A DNA stretch of 64,000 nt from Vibrio sp. PID17_43 (GCF_002608565.1 NZ_LIXM01000017.1:44189-108188), one strand, 5' to 3'; positions 19,554 to 31,451 are shown, counted from the stretch's first letter. Notes: generated by a model not told the origin, from the sequence alone. Numbers and translations are program-made.

Positions 19554-20003
19554 TACAAGATTCTTAAATATTGGGGAATAGAGGAAAGTAGCAATTTTTG
19601 CATGTTTTTCCTAGTCCAGAGAAGAGGGATTACGCTTGTTCTCATCCCTGAAAAAACCAAATAACAGGCAATTTATTCTGAAGCCAGAGTTATTCGTATT
19701 ACAGCGCAAAAAAACACCGTTAGTAATCCTATTATCAACGAGGGTTATGTTACGCAACAGTCAGGTAACATTGGTGAGATTGACCTTTATATACCATGGG
19801 ATTCAGGTCGTGATAGCAGTCACATAACCTTAAATTTCTATGCTCTCATGTGCATTACCGGAGAAAAAAACCAAATACATCAATTTTTCTGCCAAAGGCC
19901 TCCCCTACACTAACCATAATACTTTTGAGGGATAGCCCAAATCAGGCCCCCTCTCACTCACAATAACAAGCGGATTTCCGCAATCACACACTGGAGGATA
20001 ACT
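19554..20003. other. divergent epmA-frdA intergenic region
   Basis: About 450 bases without a gene. It must hold the frd promoter and probably the epmA promoter. I see a good CRP-type palindrome at 19809-19824 but no intact FNR site (TTGAT-N4-ATCAA), which is notable for a fumarate reductase operon. Confidence 0.5.
19809..19824. promoter_or_regulatory. candidate CRP site upstream of frdA
   Basis: CGTGATAGCAGTCACA: GTGA and TCAC half sites with the correct 6-base spacing and one mismatch in the outer pentamers. It lies 180 bases before the frdA start. CRP control of frd is inferred from this motif only. Confidence 0.45.
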
Positions 20004-21824
20004 GTGCAAATTATCACCACAGATATCGCAGTCATCGGCGCAGGCGGCGCTGGTCTTCGTACTGCTATTGCAGCAGCTGAAGCAAACCCAGACTTAGAAG
20101 TAGCACTTATTTCTAAAGTTTACCCAATGCGCTCCCACACGGTTGCAGCAGAAGGTGGTTCAGCCGCAGTTATCAAGGATGAAGATAGCTTAGACAACCA
20201 CTTCAACGATACGGTTGGTGGTGGTGACTGGCTATGTGAACAGGACGTTGTTGAATACTTTGTAGAGAACGCGACTCGCGAAATGATCCAGATGGAGCAA
20301 TGGGGTTGCCCATGGAGTCGTAAAGAGAACGGTGAAGTCAACGTACGCCGCTTTGGTGGTATGAAGGTTGAACGTACTTGGTTCGCTGCAGATAAAACTG
20401 GCTTCCACATGCTTCACACACTATTCCAGACGTCGATGAAGTACGACAACATCAAACGTTTCGATGAATACTTTGTTGTCGACTTGCTTGTTGATGAAGG
20501 TGAAGCCCAAGGTCTGATTGCCATCCACATGTCTGAAGGTGAATTGGTTACCATCAAGGCGAAATCTGTCGTGCTAGCAACAGGTGGCGCCGGACGCGTT
20601 TACCACTGTAACACCAACGGTGGCATCGTAACGGGCGACGGCATGGCAATGGCTTACCGTCACGGCGTTCCTCTACGTGATATGGAATTCGTTCAGTACC
20701 ACCCAACCGGTCTTCCAGGCACAGGTATTCTAATGACCGAAGGTTGTCGTGGTGAAGGCGGTATCATCGTCAACAAAAATGGCTACCGTTACCTGCAAGA
20801 TTACGGTATGGGCCCAGAGACTCCAGTGGGCGAGCCGAAAAACAAATACATGGAACTGGGTCCACGTGACAAAGTTTCTCAAGCTTTCTGGCACGAGCAA
20901 CAGAAAGGCAACACCATCAAACACCCTCTTGGTGACGTGGTGCATCTAGATCTTCGCCACCTCGGTGAAGAGTACCTACAAGAGCGTCTACCGTTCATCT
21001 GCGAGCTAGCGAAAGCTTACGTGAACGTTGATCCTGCAAAAGAGCCAATTCCAATTCGTCCAACGGTTCACTACACCATGGGTGGTATTGAAACGAACGG
21101 CGAATGTGAAACTCGCATCAAAGGTCTGTTCGCGGTTGGTGAATGTGCGTCTGTTGGTCTTCACGGAGCAAACCGTCTAGGTTCTAACTCACTGGCTGAA
21201 TTCGTGGTATTTGGCCGCGTTGCTGGTGAACAAGCGGTGAAACGCGCAGCGGAATTCAAAGGCTGGAACGAAGAGTCAATCACGGTTCAAGTGAAAGCGG
21301 TTGAAGCTCGCATCGAAGCACTGATGAACCAAGATGGCGATGAAAACTGGGCGGATATCCGCACTGAAATGGGTCACACCATGGAAGCGGGCTGTGGTAT
21401 CTACCGTCAAGAAGATTTGATGCAAGCAACCATCGAGAAAATCACCGAGCTGAAAGAGCGTTACAAGAAAATCAGCATCAAAGATAAAGGCAAAGTATTC
21501 AACACTGACCTTCTATACGCAATTGAAGTAGGCTACGGCCTAGAGGTTGCTGAAGCGATGGTCCACTCTGCAATCCTACGTAAAGAATCTCGCGGAGCAC
21601 ACCAGCGTCTAGATGACGGTTGCACAGAGCGTGACGATGAGAACTTCTTGAAGCACTCGCTTGCTTTCTTCCGAGCAGACGCAGCACCAACTATCGACTA
21701 CAGCGGCGTGAAGATCACTAAGTCTCAACCAAAAGCACGTCTATACGGTGAAGCGGCAGAGAAAGCGGCAGCAGCTGAAAAAGCCGCTGAAGCAGAAGCG
21801 AAGAACGCAGAGGAGCAAGCATAA
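20004..21824 (+). CDS. frdA: fumarate reductase flavoprotein subunit
   Basis: A 606-residue catalytic subunit of quinol:fumarate reductase. The FAD-binding [15 protein letters not shown] is at the N-terminus, and [13 protein letters not shown] holds the His that carries covalent FAD. Active-site segments include [20 protein letters not shown] and [17 protein letters not shown]. It reduces fumarate to succinate in anaerobic respiration on the cytoplasmic face of the membrane. The start is GTG, with a strong GGAGG eight bases upstream. The C-terminus ends in an Ala/Glu-rich tail ([16 protein letters not shown]). It overlaps frdB by one base. Confidence 0.97.
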   Translation: MQIITTDIAVIGAGGAGLRTAIAAAEANPDLEVALISKVYPMRSHTVAAEGGSAAVIKDEDSLDNHFNDTVGGGDWLCEQDVVEYFVENATREMIQMEQWGCPWSRKENGEVNVRRFGGMKVERTWFAADKTGFHMLHTLFQTSMKYDNIKRFDEYFVVDLLVDEGEAQGLIAIHMSEGELVTIKAKSVVLATGGAGRVYHCNTNGGIVTGDGMAMAYRHGVPLRDMEFVQYHPTGLPGTGILMTEGCRGEGGIIVNKNGYRYLQDYGMGPETPVGEPKNKYMELGPRDKVSQAFWHEQQKGNTIKHPLGDVVHLDLRHLGEEYLQERLPFICELAKAYVNVDPAKEPIPIRPTVHYTMGGIETNGECETRIKGLFAVGECASVGLHGANRLGSNSLAEFVVFGRVAGEQAVKRAAEFKGWNEESITVQVKAVEARIEALMNQDGDENWADIRTEMGHTMEAGCGIYRQEDLMQATIEKITELKERYKKISIKDKGKVFNTDLLYAIEVGYGLEVAEAMVHSAILRKESRGAHQRLDDGCTERDDENFLKHSLAFFRADAAPTIDYSGVKITKSQPKARLYGEAAEKAAAAEKAAEAEAKNAEEQA

Positions 21825-22582
21825 TGTCAGCAAACCGCATTCAAAAAGTGAACGTTCTGCGTTACGACCCAGAAAAAGACGCAGAACCATACACTCAAAC
21901 CTACGAAGTGCCATTTGATGAAACCCTGTCTGTGCTTGATGCGCTTGGCTACATCAAAGACCACTTAGATAAAAACCTGTCTTACCGTTGGTCTTGTCGT
22001 ATGGCGATCTGTGGTTCTTGCGGCATCATGGTAAACAACGTACCTAAGCTTGCTTGTAAGAGCTTCCTACGTGACTACCCAAATGGCGTGACTATCGAGC
22101 CACTTGCGAACTTCCCAATCGAGAAAGATTTGATTGTCGACATGACGCCATTCATCGAGCGCCTAGAAGCCATAAAACCATACATCATTGGTAACGACCG
22201 CAAACCAGAAGACGGCACGAACTTGCAAACGCCTGAGCAAATGGCGAAGTATAAGCAGTTTGCTGGCTGTATCAACTGTGGTCTGTGCTACGCGGCATGT
22301 CCTCAGTTCGGCTTGAACCCAGAGTTCATCGGCCCTGCAGCACTGACTCTGGCACACCGTTACAACCTAGACAGCCGTGACAACGGTAAAGATGAGCGTA
22401 TGAAGCTGATCAACGGTGAAAACGGCGCTTGGGGTTGTACGTTTGTAGGTTACTGTTCTGAAGTTTGTCCGAAGAACGTGGATCCTGCAGCGGCAGTAAA
22501 CCAAGGCAAAGTGGAGTCTTCTATGGACTTCGTGATTGCGATGTTGAAACCTGATGGTTCACCGAAAAAAGTGGAGGCATAA
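21824..22582 (+). CDS. frdB: fumarate reductase iron-sulfur subunit
   Basis: A 252-residue electron-transfer subunit. All three cluster motifs are visible: [21 protein letters not shown] for part of the 2Fe-2S site (cut here at its last residues), [12 protein letters not shown] for the 4Fe-4S site, and [12 protein letters not shown] for the 3Fe-4S site. It passes electrons from menaquinol, bound at FrdCD, to the flavin of FrdA. The start overlaps the frdA stop (TAATG), implying translational coupling. Confidence 0.97.
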   Translation: MSANRIQKVNVLRYDPEKDAEPYTQTYEVPFDETLSVLDALGYIKDHLDKNLSYRWSCRMAICGSCGIMVNNVPKLACKSFLRDYPNGVTIEPLANFPIEKDLIVDMTPFIERLEAIKPYIIGNDRKPEDGTNLQTPEQMAKYKQFAGCINCGLCYAACPQFGLNPEFIGPAALTLAHRYNLDSRDNGKDERMKLINGENGAWGCTFVGYCSEVCPKNVDPAAAVNQGKVESSMDFVIAMLKPDGSPKKVEA

Positions 22583-22584
22583 GG

Positions 22585-22968
22585 ATGAGCAACCGTAAAC
22601 CTTACGTTCGTGAAGTAAAACGCACTTGGTGGAAAGATCATCCTTTCTACCGCTTCTACATGCTACGTGAAGCGACAGTGCTTCCTTTGATCCTATTCAC
22701 TATTTTCCTGACTTTCGGTCTAGGTTCACTAGTGAAAGGCCCTGAAGCTTGGCAAGCTTGGTTGGCGTTCATGGCAAACCCTATCGTAATCGCGATCAAC
22801 ATCGTTGCACTATTAGGTAGCCTATTCCACGCACAAACGTTCTTCAGCATGATGCCACAGGTAATGCCTATTCGTTTGAAAGGCAAACCAGTGGATAAGA
22901 AAATCATCGTTCTGACTCAGTGGGCAGCAGTGGCGTTCATCTCACTGATCGTTCTCATCGTGGTGTAA
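22585..22968 (+). CDS. frdC: fumarate reductase membrane anchor FrdC
   Basis: A 127-residue membrane anchor with three hydrophobic helices. The start, KPYVREVKRTWWKDHPFYRF, and the Glu of YMLREATVLP, which in E. coli takes part in quinone binding, are conserved. It starts two bases after the frdB stop. Confidence 0.95.
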   Translation: MSNRKPYVREVKRTWWKDHPFYRFYMLREATVLPLILFTIFLTFGLGSLVKGPEAWQAWLAFMANPIVIAINIVALLGSLFHAQTFFSMMPQVMPIRLKGKPVDKKIIVLTQWAAVAFISLIVLIVV

Positions 22969-22980
22969 GGAGCTTGAGTA

Positions 22981-23358
22981 ATGAAACCGAATTATAGTGT
23001 TAATACAGCGCCGAAACGTTCTGATGAGCCAATCTGGTGGGGTCTATTTGGTGCCGGTGGTACTTGGTTTGCGATGATCACACCAATCACGGTACTGGTA
23101 CTGGGTATCCTAGTTCCACTAGGCATCATTGATGCAGAAGCTATGAGCTTTGATCGCGTGTCTGAGTTCGCAACCAGCATCATTGGCGCACTGTTCATCA
23201 TCGGTACGCTAGCACTGCCAATGTGGCATGCAATGCACCGTCTACACCACGGCATGCACGACCTTAAATTCCACACCGGTGTGGTAGGTAAAATCGCATG
23301 TTACGCGTTTGCTGGTCTTATCTCTGCACTCGCCGTTATCTTTGTCTTTATGATTTAA
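22981..23358 (+). CDS. frdD: fumarate reductase membrane anchor FrdD
   Basis: A 125-residue anchor with three hydrophobic helices (starts near residues 27, 60 and 100) that completes the quinone site with FrdC. The N-terminal [17 protein letters not shown] segment is typical. The last gene of the operon, it ends at a strong terminator. Confidence 0.95.
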   Translation: MKPNYSVNTAPKRSDEPIWWGLFGAGGTWFAMITPITVLVLGILVPLGIIDAEAMSFDRVSEFATSIIGALFIIGTLALPMWHAMHRLHHGMHDLKFHTGVVGKIACYAFAGLISALAVIFVFMI

Positions 23359-23378
23359 AAGATGGCATAAAAATAAAG

Positions 23379-23405
23379 AAGCTGGCTCTAAGCCAGCTTT
23401 TTTTA
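23379..23405 (+). terminator. rho-independent terminator of frdABCD
   Basis: AAGCTGGCT/AGCCAGCTT stem with a 3-base loop, followed by seven or more T residues. Confidence 0.9.
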
Positions 23406-23453
23406 TTGCTTTGGATCACTCGTGATCTTTTGGCTTATTGACACGCAAGTAAC

Positions 23454-23480
23454 AAAAAAGGCCGCCAAAGCGACCTTTTT
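23454..23480 (-). terminator. rho-independent terminator of efp
   Basis: On the minus strand AAAGGTCGC pairs with GCGGCCTTT (one wobble), followed by a T run, 14 bases after the efp stop. Confidence 0.85.
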
Positions 23481-23494
23481 CAGGGAAACGTGAA

Positions 23495-24061
23495 TTACTT
23501 CACACGACCTACGTATTCAGCAGTACGAGTGTCAACTTTGATCACTTCACCGATTGCGATGAATAGTGGAACACGTACAACAGCGCCAGTTGATAGCGTA
23601 GCTGGTTTACCACCAGTACCTTGAGTATCACCTTTCAGACCTGGATCGGTATCCGTCACTTCTAGCTCAACGAAGTTTGGTGGAGTCACAGTAATTGGGT
23701 TACCGTTCCAAAGTGTGATCATACAAGTGTTGTTTTCTACCAACCACTTAGCGTTATCGCCAACCGCTTTCGCGTCTGCAGCGATCTGCTCGAAAGTTTC
23801 GTTGTTCATAAAGTGGTAGAATTCGCCGTCTGAATATAGATAATCTAGGTCGATATCCATTACGTCTGCCACTTCACAAGTGTCACCAGACTTGAATGTT
23901 TTCTCTAGCACTTTACCAGAAAGAAGTTTACGAATTTTAACGCGGTTGAATGCTTGGCCTTTACCTGGTTTAACATATTCGTTTTCCAGAATTACACAAG
24001 GCTCGTTATCAAGCATTAACTTAAGGCCGCCTTTAAATTCATTGGTGCTAACTGTAGCCAT
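23495..24061 (-). CDS. efp: translation elongation factor P
   Basis: A 188-residue factor that relieves ribosomes stalled at polyproline stretches. The loop [13 protein letters not shown] carries Lys34, the residue that receives beta-lysine from EpmA. Three beta-barrel domains are predicted from family length. The EpmA/EpmB type of modification is supported by both genes being present. It is divergent from epmB with only 32 bases between the starts, so the two promoters must overlap. Confidence 0.97.
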   Translation of the reverse strand: MATVSTNEFKGGLKLMLDNEPCVILENEYVKPGKGQAFNRVKIRKLLSGKVLEKTFKSGDTCEVADVMDIDLDYLYSDGEFYHFMNNETFEQIAADAKAVGDNAKWLVENNTCMITLWNGNPITVTPPNFVELEVTDTDPGLKGDTQGTGGKPATLSTGAVVRVPLFIAIGEVIKVDTRTAEYVGRVK

Positions 24062-24093
24062 TTTTTCCTCTTACATTCTTAGAGCTAAATTCA

Positions 24094-25116
24094 ATGCCGC
24101 ACATAATAACCCGAAAAGTCGAATCTGTTGAGCAAAACTGGCTCAAACAGTTAGCGAATGGGATCTCAGATCCTGCAAAATTGCTGGAAATATTGGAAAT
24201 AGATCCTTCTCCGTGGCAAGACGGGTTTGCTGCGCGCAAGCTGTTTGTACAGCGTGTACCGCAAAGTTTTGTCGAAAGGATGGAAAAAGGCAATCCTTAC
24301 GATCCACTTTTACGTCAAGTATTGCCTTTGAGCGAAGAGTTTGAAGTGCATGCAGGCTATTCCGACGATCCTCTCGAAGAGCAAGATAATGAGATCCCAG
24401 GGTTACTGCACAAGTATCGCAACCGCGCGTTGATGATCGTAAAAGGTGGCTGTGCGGTGAACTGCCGTTACTGTTTCCGTCGTCACTTCCCTTATCAAGA
24501 GAATAAGAGCGGCAAACAAGTGTGGGCTCAATGTCTGGAATACATGACGAAGCAACCCGAGTTGAACGAAGTGATCTTCTCTGGTGGCGACCCGTTAATG
24601 GCCAAAGACGATGAGATCCACTGGCTATTGGAGCACATCGCACAAATCCCACACATCAAACGCCTGCGTATTCACAGTCGTTTGCCTGTGGTGATTCCTG
24701 CTCGTATCACTGATGAGCTATGCCAGCTACTTCGCGCTTCTCGCCTACAAATCGTGTTGGTGACGCACATTAACCACGCTAACGAGATCAACGCTGAATT
24801 TGCCGCTCAAATGGCGAAGCTGAAGCAAGCCGGAGTGACCTTGCTAAACCAAGCCGTATTACTTAAAGACGTCAACAACAGCGTTGAAGCACAAGTGGCA
24901 CTAAACGAAGCGCTGTTTGATGCTGGCATTCTACCTTACTACTTGCATGTCTTAGATAAAGTCCAAGGTGCGGCGCACTACTTTGTATCAGACGAAGAAG
25001 CCAAAGCAATCATGCGCGGTGTCATTACGCGAGTTTCTGGTTATCTGGTGCCTAAGCTAGCCCGAGAAATCGGCGGCCGCCCAAGTAAAACGCCACTGGA
25101 TCTGCACTTAGAGTAG
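24094..25116 (+). CDS. epmB: EF-P beta-lysylation protein EpmB (lysine 2,3-aminomutase)
   Basis: A 340-residue radical-SAM enzyme that converts (S)-alpha-lysine to (R)-beta-lysine for EF-P modification. The cluster motif C120-x3-C124-x2-C127 lies in GGCAVNCRYCFRR, and a PLP-binding Lys is expected near the C-terminal part typical of aminomutases. It has the SGGDPLMAKDD segment of the KamA family. It is divergent from efp, the same arrangement as in E. coli. Confidence 0.95.
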   Translation: MPHIITRKVESVEQNWLKQLANGISDPAKLLEILEIDPSPWQDGFAARKLFVQRVPQSFVERMEKGNPYDPLLRQVLPLSEEFEVHAGYSDDPLEEQDNEIPGLLHKYRNRALMIVKGGCAVNCRYCFRRHFPYQENKSGKQVWAQCLEYMTKQPELNEVIFSGGDPLMAKDDEIHWLLEHIAQIPHIKRLRIHSRLPVVIPARITDELCQLLRASRLQIVLVTHINHANEINAEFAAQMAKLKQAGVTLLNQAVLLKDVNNSVEAQVALNEALFDAGILPYYLHVLDKVQGAAHYFVSDEEAKAIMRGVITRVSGYLVPKLAREIGGRPSKTPLDLHLE

Positions 25117-25211
25117 CGTGTTACTCGTATAGGATTTTGTCGTAACAAATAAAAGCTTTTGTTCGCTCAGGCGGTCTTATCTATGCATACTCCGCAAATT
25201 TGGAGGTTAAG

Positions 25212-25709
25212 ATGCAAGCAACTTTTGAACACTATGTCGATCTTGGTCCATTCAGTTGGGCGGCATTACTTTGCTGTGCTATCAATGGCTTGATGATCGG
25301 TATAGAGCGCCAAACTCGTGGTAAGCCCGTAGGTATTCGTACCGCAATTCTCGTGATCTCAGGCACTTACTTGTTTATGTCGATGGCGGTTTCTTTGTCG
25401 CCAAACACGCTCGACCAAGCTCGCGTACTTGGCCAGATCATCACAGGCGTTGGCTTCTTAGGTGCAGGGGTGATGATGGCTCAAGACGGAAAGATCCACG
25501 GAGTGACCTCAGCCGCGGTCATTTGGATGCTGGCTGGATTAGGCTTGATGATAGGACTTGGCTATCTGACACAATCCATCATTATTACCTTATTAGCACT
25601 AACGGTACTGCTTGGTGTAGACAAAGCAGAAAACCGCATCAAAGCCTTGCGTCGCGGGGTACACCAAAAGATGCAACAGCGAAAAACGTCCACTCGCATC
25701 GTAAAATAA
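25212..25709 (+). CDS. MgtC/SapB-family membrane protein
   Basis: A 165-residue inner-membrane protein with about four or five hydrophobic segments. The MgtC core is clear: GLMIGIERQTRGKPVGIRTA and GVGFLGAGVMMAQDGKIHGV. Family members are linked to magnesium limitation and intracellular survival, and some inhibit the ATP synthase; this short form lacks the C-terminal ACT-like domain of MgtC. The ATG at 25212 has GGAGG seven bases upstream and is preferred to an earlier in-frame start. Confidence 0.82.
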   Translation: MQATFEHYVDLGPFSWAALLCCAINGLMIGIERQTRGKPVGIRTAILVISGTYLFMSMAVSLSPNTLDQARVLGQIITGVGFLGAGVMMAQDGKIHGVTSAAVIWMLAGLGLMIGLGYLTQSIIITLLALTVLLGVDKAENRIKALRRGVHQKMQQRKTSTRIVK

Positions 25710-25743
25710 AAAAGGCCCCGATATAGTATCGGGGCCTTTTTGT
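25710..25743. terminator. bidirectional terminator
   Basis: AAAGGCCCCGATA/TATCGGGGCCTTT stem with a 3-base loop, with A and T runs on the two sides. It serves the MgtC-family gene and the convergent gene at 25761. Confidence 0.9.
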
Positions 25744-25760
25744 ATCTGTGTTCACTGAAC

Positions 25761-26324
25761 TTATTTAGCAAAGTTCACGATTGGGAAACACTTGAAGAAA
25801 CCGTTGTCCGCACAATTTAGAAGACCAATCTGAACGCCGTCGATTTGGTTTGTCATGTTAAAGAAACCAAGTTGGAAGTTCGATTTTTTAGAGATACTTG
25901 CCAGACCGATATCCGCCATTGTGTAGCCTTCAGAGTAGTTCACCGCACTCCAGTTAAGACCTTCAACGTTATTCGTTACGTTTACCGCACCTAGGTTAAG
26001 ACCGGTTGTTTGGCCTTGGTTCCAGTTGAATAAACCTAGCGATACACCTTTCATTTCTTGGTTTACTTTAGACGCACCAAAGAAAAGACCAAAGTTAACA
26101 CCTGTTGTGCGGTCTGTTTCAGACATACCAAGTAGGGAGAAGTCGACACCTTTCACTTCGTTCACTTGACCGTGAAGAACTGATAAACGAACACCGCCAA
26201 CAGAAGAGTTAGATGGTACGTTAGTGTCATCAATCGTAGAGAACATAACTGGCGTACTGTCAGCAAGGGCAACAGGTGAGGCAATAACGGCTGCAACAGC
26301 CAATGACGTCATAAGCTTTTTCAT
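25761..26324 (-). CDS. secreted repeat protein, LA2272-like, unknown function
   Basis: A 187-residue protein with a clear signal peptide (MKKLMTSLAVAAVIASPVALA, cut after ALA). The mature part is built of loose repeats of about 16-20 residues with the pattern hydrophobic-G-L-F/L-N, for example GVNFGLFFG, GVSLGLFNWNQG, GLNLGAVNVTNN, GVQIGLLN. This resembles the LA_2272 surface-protein repeat family and suggests a beta solenoid or barrel in the envelope. Two Cys near the C-terminus (NCADNGFFKCFP) could form a disulfide. I do not know its function. It stands between groEL and the MgtC-family gene. Confidence 0.6.
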   Translation of the reverse strand: MKKLMTSLAVAAVIASPVALADSTPVMFSTIDDTNVPSNSSVGGVRLSVLHGQVNEVKGVDFSLLGMSETDRTTGVNFGLFFGASKVNQEMKGVSLGLFNWNQGQTTGLNLGAVNVTNNVEGLNWSAVNYSEGYTMADIGLASISKKSNFQLGFFNMTNQIDGVQIGLLNCADNGFFKCFPIVNFAK

Positions 26325-26797
26325 TTTTATCTCCAGAGGAAGTATTTCATTTACAACACAGTGTAGTGTTCAGAACTTGCGCTATTTTAACTGGTTTTTT
26401 GGTAACAGGAAGTCATATTTAAAAGCCTTACCACCCTTAAAATTAATTTACGGTGTTGATTTTAAACACATTTACTGACATTAAGCACACAATCCCGCAC
26501 AATAGTGCCGTTTTACCGCAAGTTTTGTTTAGACAGCAAGCTCTCGTTTTTTCATGTAGCCCTCAGATTTGGAATGAAGACCCATTAAGTAAAATGCGCG
26601 ACGCCCTCTAAAGCCGAACGATTCCGCATGACAGCAACGAAAAAACCGAGGCATAAACCTCGGCTTATCGAACTTTATCGGTAGTCTAGCTCACCGCTCT
26701 ATGACTTTAGAACAAGGAGAGCACGCGCAGTTTACGCTAGTAAATGTGCATGCTCGACACGGTAATTAAGCCTTAGAGCAAAGAGATAGGCTGGCTA
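26325..26797. other. intergenic region downstream of groEL
   Basis: About 470 bases without a supportable gene. It contains the groEL terminator at 26638-26664 and, further left, the promoter region of the secreted repeat protein. The 130 bases between the groEL stop and that terminator form an unusually long 3' untranslated stretch; no other structure is evident. Confidence 0.5.
26638..26664 (-). terminator. rho-independent terminator of groESL
   Basis: On the minus strand the stem AGCCGAGG/CCTCGGTT is followed by six T residues. Confidence 0.8.
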
Positions 26798-28504
<1,707 letters not shown>

Positions 28505-28517
28505 TCAACGATTGCTA

Positions 28518-28808
28518 TTACTCAACGATCGCCATAATGTCGTTTTCAGACATCACAAGCACTTCTTTACCGTCGATTTTTTCAGTCTTAGTGCCGTAAC
28601 CTTCAGCGAAGATAACAGTATCACCAACTTTGACGTCCAGTGGTAGCACTGTGCCGTTTTCTAGAATACGGCCCTTGCCTACAGCAAGAACTACACCGCG
28701 AGTCGATTTTTCCGCAGCAGAGCCAGTTAAAACAATGCCACCAGCTGACTTAGATTCAACTTCTTTACGTTCAACAATAACTCGGTCATGTAATGGACGA
28801 ATGTTCAT
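28518..28808 (-). CDS. groES: co-chaperonin GroES
   Basis: A 96-residue co-chaperonin that caps GroEL. It starts [18 protein letters not shown] and has the mobile loop SAGGIVLTG that binds GroEL. The ATG at 28808 gives the family length and follows a GGAGAGA element; the frame is open further up, but that extension has no homology. Directly after its stop codon the last 15 bases of the gene are repeated almost exactly (28501-28515). Confidence 0.97.
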   Translation of the reverse strand: MNIRPLHDRVIVERKEVESKSAGGIVLTGSAAEKSTRGVVLAVGKGRILENGTVLPLDVKVGDTVIFAEGYGTKTEKIDGKEVLVMSENDIMAIVE

Positions 28809-28874
28809 TGGTCGTCTCTCCTGAAAATTTCCATGTGTATTTGATAATTGCCCGCGAAGAGGGCACGTTAAGTA

Positions 28875-28902
28875 TATTAGGGACAACACTATGAATCCCA
28901 AG
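28875..28902 (-). promoter_or_regulatory. candidate heat-shock (sigma32) promoter of groESL
   Basis: On the minus strand CTTGGGA (28896-28902) and CCCTAATA (28875-28882) are 13 bases apart, close to the sigma32 pattern CTTGAAA-N13-CCCCATNT. It lies about 65 bases before the groES start. No CIRCE element is present, so control is by sigma32 and not HrcA. Confidence 0.55.
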
Positions 28903-29028
28903 GGGTGAAAGAGAGTTTTTTGTGACTTAGTTAAAAGATCGAACAGTTAAGCAACGGTTTGCGTTCGAAATGCCCACTCGCCCGCTTTCCTGCTTTCTTG
29001 TATCCTTGCAGCTCCCTCACCAGATTAG

Positions 29029-30423
29029 ATGTCAAAAATGCTGGAAAAGAATAAGCCGGACAATCAGGCCGACGATAAACATGGTTTGTTGACCGCGCCC
29101 ATTCCCGACACCTTACGCAAGATGACTGTTCCCATGACCATGGGCATGATCGCCATTTTGATGTTTAACCTGGTCGACACTTTCTTTATCTCTCTGCTGG
29201 GTACGCAAGCACTGGCAGCCATCAGCTATACCTTTCCTGTCACTTTTGCGGTGAACTGCATCACCATGGGCATCGGAATGGGGCTTTCAACTAACATTGG
29301 CCACTTACTCGGGCAGGGGCATGCGCCACAAGCGGCACGTTTCACGAGTCACGGTTTGTTGTTAGCCGTATTGCTGGTAACGATAGCTTCAACTCTGGGC
29401 TTCTTCACCATTGACCCCTTGTTTCGTCTATTGGGTGCGAAAGAGGACTCCATCCCTCTCATCGAACAGTACATGCAGGTTTGGTATCTGACCATACCCT
29501 TGTTGGTGATTCCAATGGCAGGTAACAGTGCCATCCGTGCGTCAGGAGATACCAAAACGCCCGCAAAAATCATGATGCTTGCAGGATTAATTAATGGCTT
29601 ACTCGATCCGTTGCTTATTTTCGGCTACGGTCCATTTCCTAAATTAGGCATTCAAGGTGCTGCGATTGCCAGTGCGTTAAGCTGGCTTGGGGCTTTATTG
29701 GGCTCTTTTTATGTGTTGGTGAAACGAGAAAAATTGCTGGCTTCCATTAAATGGTCGTTCATCAAGCAAGATTGGCAACAAACCCTCAAAATCGGCACTC
29801 CTGCTGCACTGTCGAATGCGATGACCCCTCTGTCTGGTGCGATTCTGATGATGATGCTATCAAGCCACGGTACCGCTGCGGTCGCGGCCTATGGTGCAGC
29901 CCAACGTATTGAGTCAATTTTGATTCTCGTATTGATGTCTCTCACCTCTGCCCTAACCCCCTTCATGGCACAGAACTTTGGCGCGAAAAATCCCGCTCGT
30001 GCTTTTGCTGGCTGGTTTCTCAGCATGCGATTTGCCGTGATATTCCAAGGCTTTATATTCTTAGCGATGGTTCCACTGAGCATCCCTCTTGCCGCACTGT
30101 TCTCTCAGGAAGCAGCTGTAGAAAACCAATTGTGGCATTACCTTCTAGTCGTACCGTTCAGTTACGGATTCCAAGGTATTGTAATGATGTTGGTGAGCGG
30201 TTTTAACGCGATGCACAAGCCCCTACGCGCCTTCCAATGGAGTTTTATGCGTTTGTTTGTGTTTACCTTACCAGCGGCATGGATTGGCAGTCAGGTGTAC
30301 AGCATTGAAGGGTTGTTTATCGGCATTGCACTTGGTAACACGCTAGGTGGGGTCTTGGGTTATTTGTTTGCTCTGCGCGAACGACGCGTCACTTTGGCAA
30401 CACATCAAGTGGCTTCTGAGTAA
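29029..30423 (+). CDS. MATE-family efflux transporter
   Basis: A 464-residue inner-membrane protein with twelve predicted helices in two MatE halves. The N-terminal half has MTVPMTMGMIAILMFNLVDT and GTQALAAISYTFP, the second half MLSSHGTAAVAAYGAAQRIE, both typical of the family. MATE pumps export cationic drugs or metabolites in exchange for sodium or protons. It may correspond to one of the described Vibrio pumps, but I cannot tell which. A second ATG nine bases downstream is a possible start. Confidence 0.85.
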   Translation: MSKMLEKNKPDNQADDKHGLLTAPIPDTLRKMTVPMTMGMIAILMFNLVDTFFISLLGTQALAAISYTFPVTFAVNCITMGIGMGLSTNIGHLLGQGHAPQAARFTSHGLLLAVLLVTIASTLGFFTIDPLFRLLGAKEDSIPLIEQYMQVWYLTIPLLVIPMAGNSAIRASGDTKTPAKIMMLAGLINGLLDPLLIFGYGPFPKLGIQGAAIASALSWLGALLGSFYVLVKREKLLASIKWSFIKQDWQQTLKIGTPAALSNAMTPLSGAILMMMLSSHGTAAVAAYGAAQRIESILILVLMSLTSALTPFMAQNFGAKNPARAFAGWFLSMRFAVIFQGFIFLAMVPLSIPLAALFSQEAAVENQLWHYLLVVPFSYGFQGIVMMLVSGFNAMHKPLRAFQWSFMRLFVFTLPAAWIGSQVYSIEGLFIGIALGNTLGGVLGYLFALRERRVTLATHQVASE

Positions 30424-30433
30424 CAAAACTCAG

Positions 30434-30466
30434 ATAAAAAAAACCGCGGATCATCGCGGTTTTTAT
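30434..30466. terminator. bidirectional terminator between the MATE gene and pfkA
   Basis: AAAAACCGCG/CGCGGTTTTT with a 6-base loop, A-rich before and T-rich after, between two convergent genes. Confidence 0.85.
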
Positions 30467-30488
30467 ATTTTGACTTATTCAAGCTAAC

Positions 30489-31451
30489 TTAGAATAACTC
30501 TTCAGCAACTTGGTAAAGGTCGCTGCGTACTGGACGCTTCATGTTCTCGATTGCATCGATGATGTCGTGGTGAACTAGCTGCTCTTTCACGATACCAACA
30601 CAACGGCCGCCGTGGCCTTCTATTAGTAGGTGAACCGCATAATTACCCATGCGAGATGCAAGAACACGGTCGAATGCTGTTGGACGACCACCACGCTGGA
30701 TGTGACCAAGAACGGTTGCACGAGTTTCACGACCCGTTGCCGCTTCAATCTCTTTCGCCAATTCGTTTGCATCCATCATCAGCTCAGTAAGCGCAATGAT
30801 GGCGTGTTTTTTGCCTTTTGCGATACCGTCTTGGATGTTACCGATCAGCTTCTCTTTATCTAGGCCCGTTTCTGGAGTAATGATGTACTCACAGCCACCT
30901 GCGATAGCAGACATCAGAGTCAAGTCACCACAGTGACGACCCATGATTTCTACGATAGAAATACGCTGGTGGGAAGAAGACGTGTCGCGCAGGCGGTCAA
31001 TTGCATCGATAACGGTGTTTAGTGCCGTTAGGTAACCGATCGTGTAATCCGTACCTGCGATGTCATTATCGATTGTGCCTGGCAGACCGATACATGGGTA
31101 ACCCATTTCTGTCAGTTTCTTCGCCCCCATGTAAGAACCGTCACCACCGATCACAACCAGTGCATCGATACCGTGTTTTTTTAGGTTCTCAATCGCTTTT
31201 TCGCGTACTGCCACTTCCTTGAACTCAGGGAAACGAGCTGAACCTAGGAACGTACCACCTTTGTTGATCACATCAGAAACACTAGAACGATCTAGTGGCT
31301 CGATGCGGCCTTCGTAAAGACCTAGGTAGCCATCGTACACACCGAAAACTTCCAATCCCTCAGATAGTGCGGTACGTACTACGCCGCGAACTGCAGCGTT
31401 CATACCAGGTGCGTCACCGCCACTTGTTAAAACACCGATCTTCTTAATCAT
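30489..31451 (-). CDS. pfkA: 6-phosphofructokinase I
   Basis: A 320-residue ATP-dependent phosphofructokinase, same length as E. coli PfkA. ATP-site motif [15 protein letters not shown] is at the start, GGDGSYMGA follows, and the active-site segment [15 protein letters not shown] holds the catalytic Asp. [18 protein letters not shown] contributes to substrate binding. The ATG at 31451 is taken because GAGG lies six bases upstream. It is monocistronic, next to fieF as in E. coli. Confidence 0.97.
   Translation of the reverse strand: MIKKIGVLTSGGDAPGMNAAVRGVVRTALSEGLEVFGVYDGYLGLYEGRIEPLDRSSVSDVINKGGTFLGSARFPEFKEVAVREKAIENLKKHGIDALVVIGGDGSYMGAKKLTEMGYPCIGLPGTIDNDIAGTDYTIGYLTALNTVIDAIDRLRDTSSSHQRISIVEIMGRHCGDLTLMSAIAGGCEYIITPETGLDKEKLIGNIQDGIAKGKKHAIIALTELMMDANELAKEIEAATGRETRATVLGHIQRGGRPTAFDRVLASRMGNYAVHLLIEGHGGRCVGIVKEQLVHHDIIDAIENMKRPVRSDLYQVAEELF

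Noticed and set aside
23414..23428. Small GATCAC/GTGATC inverted repeat between the frd and efp terminators
   Set aside because: Only six base pairs with a 2-base loop, between two terminators; not distinguishable from chance.
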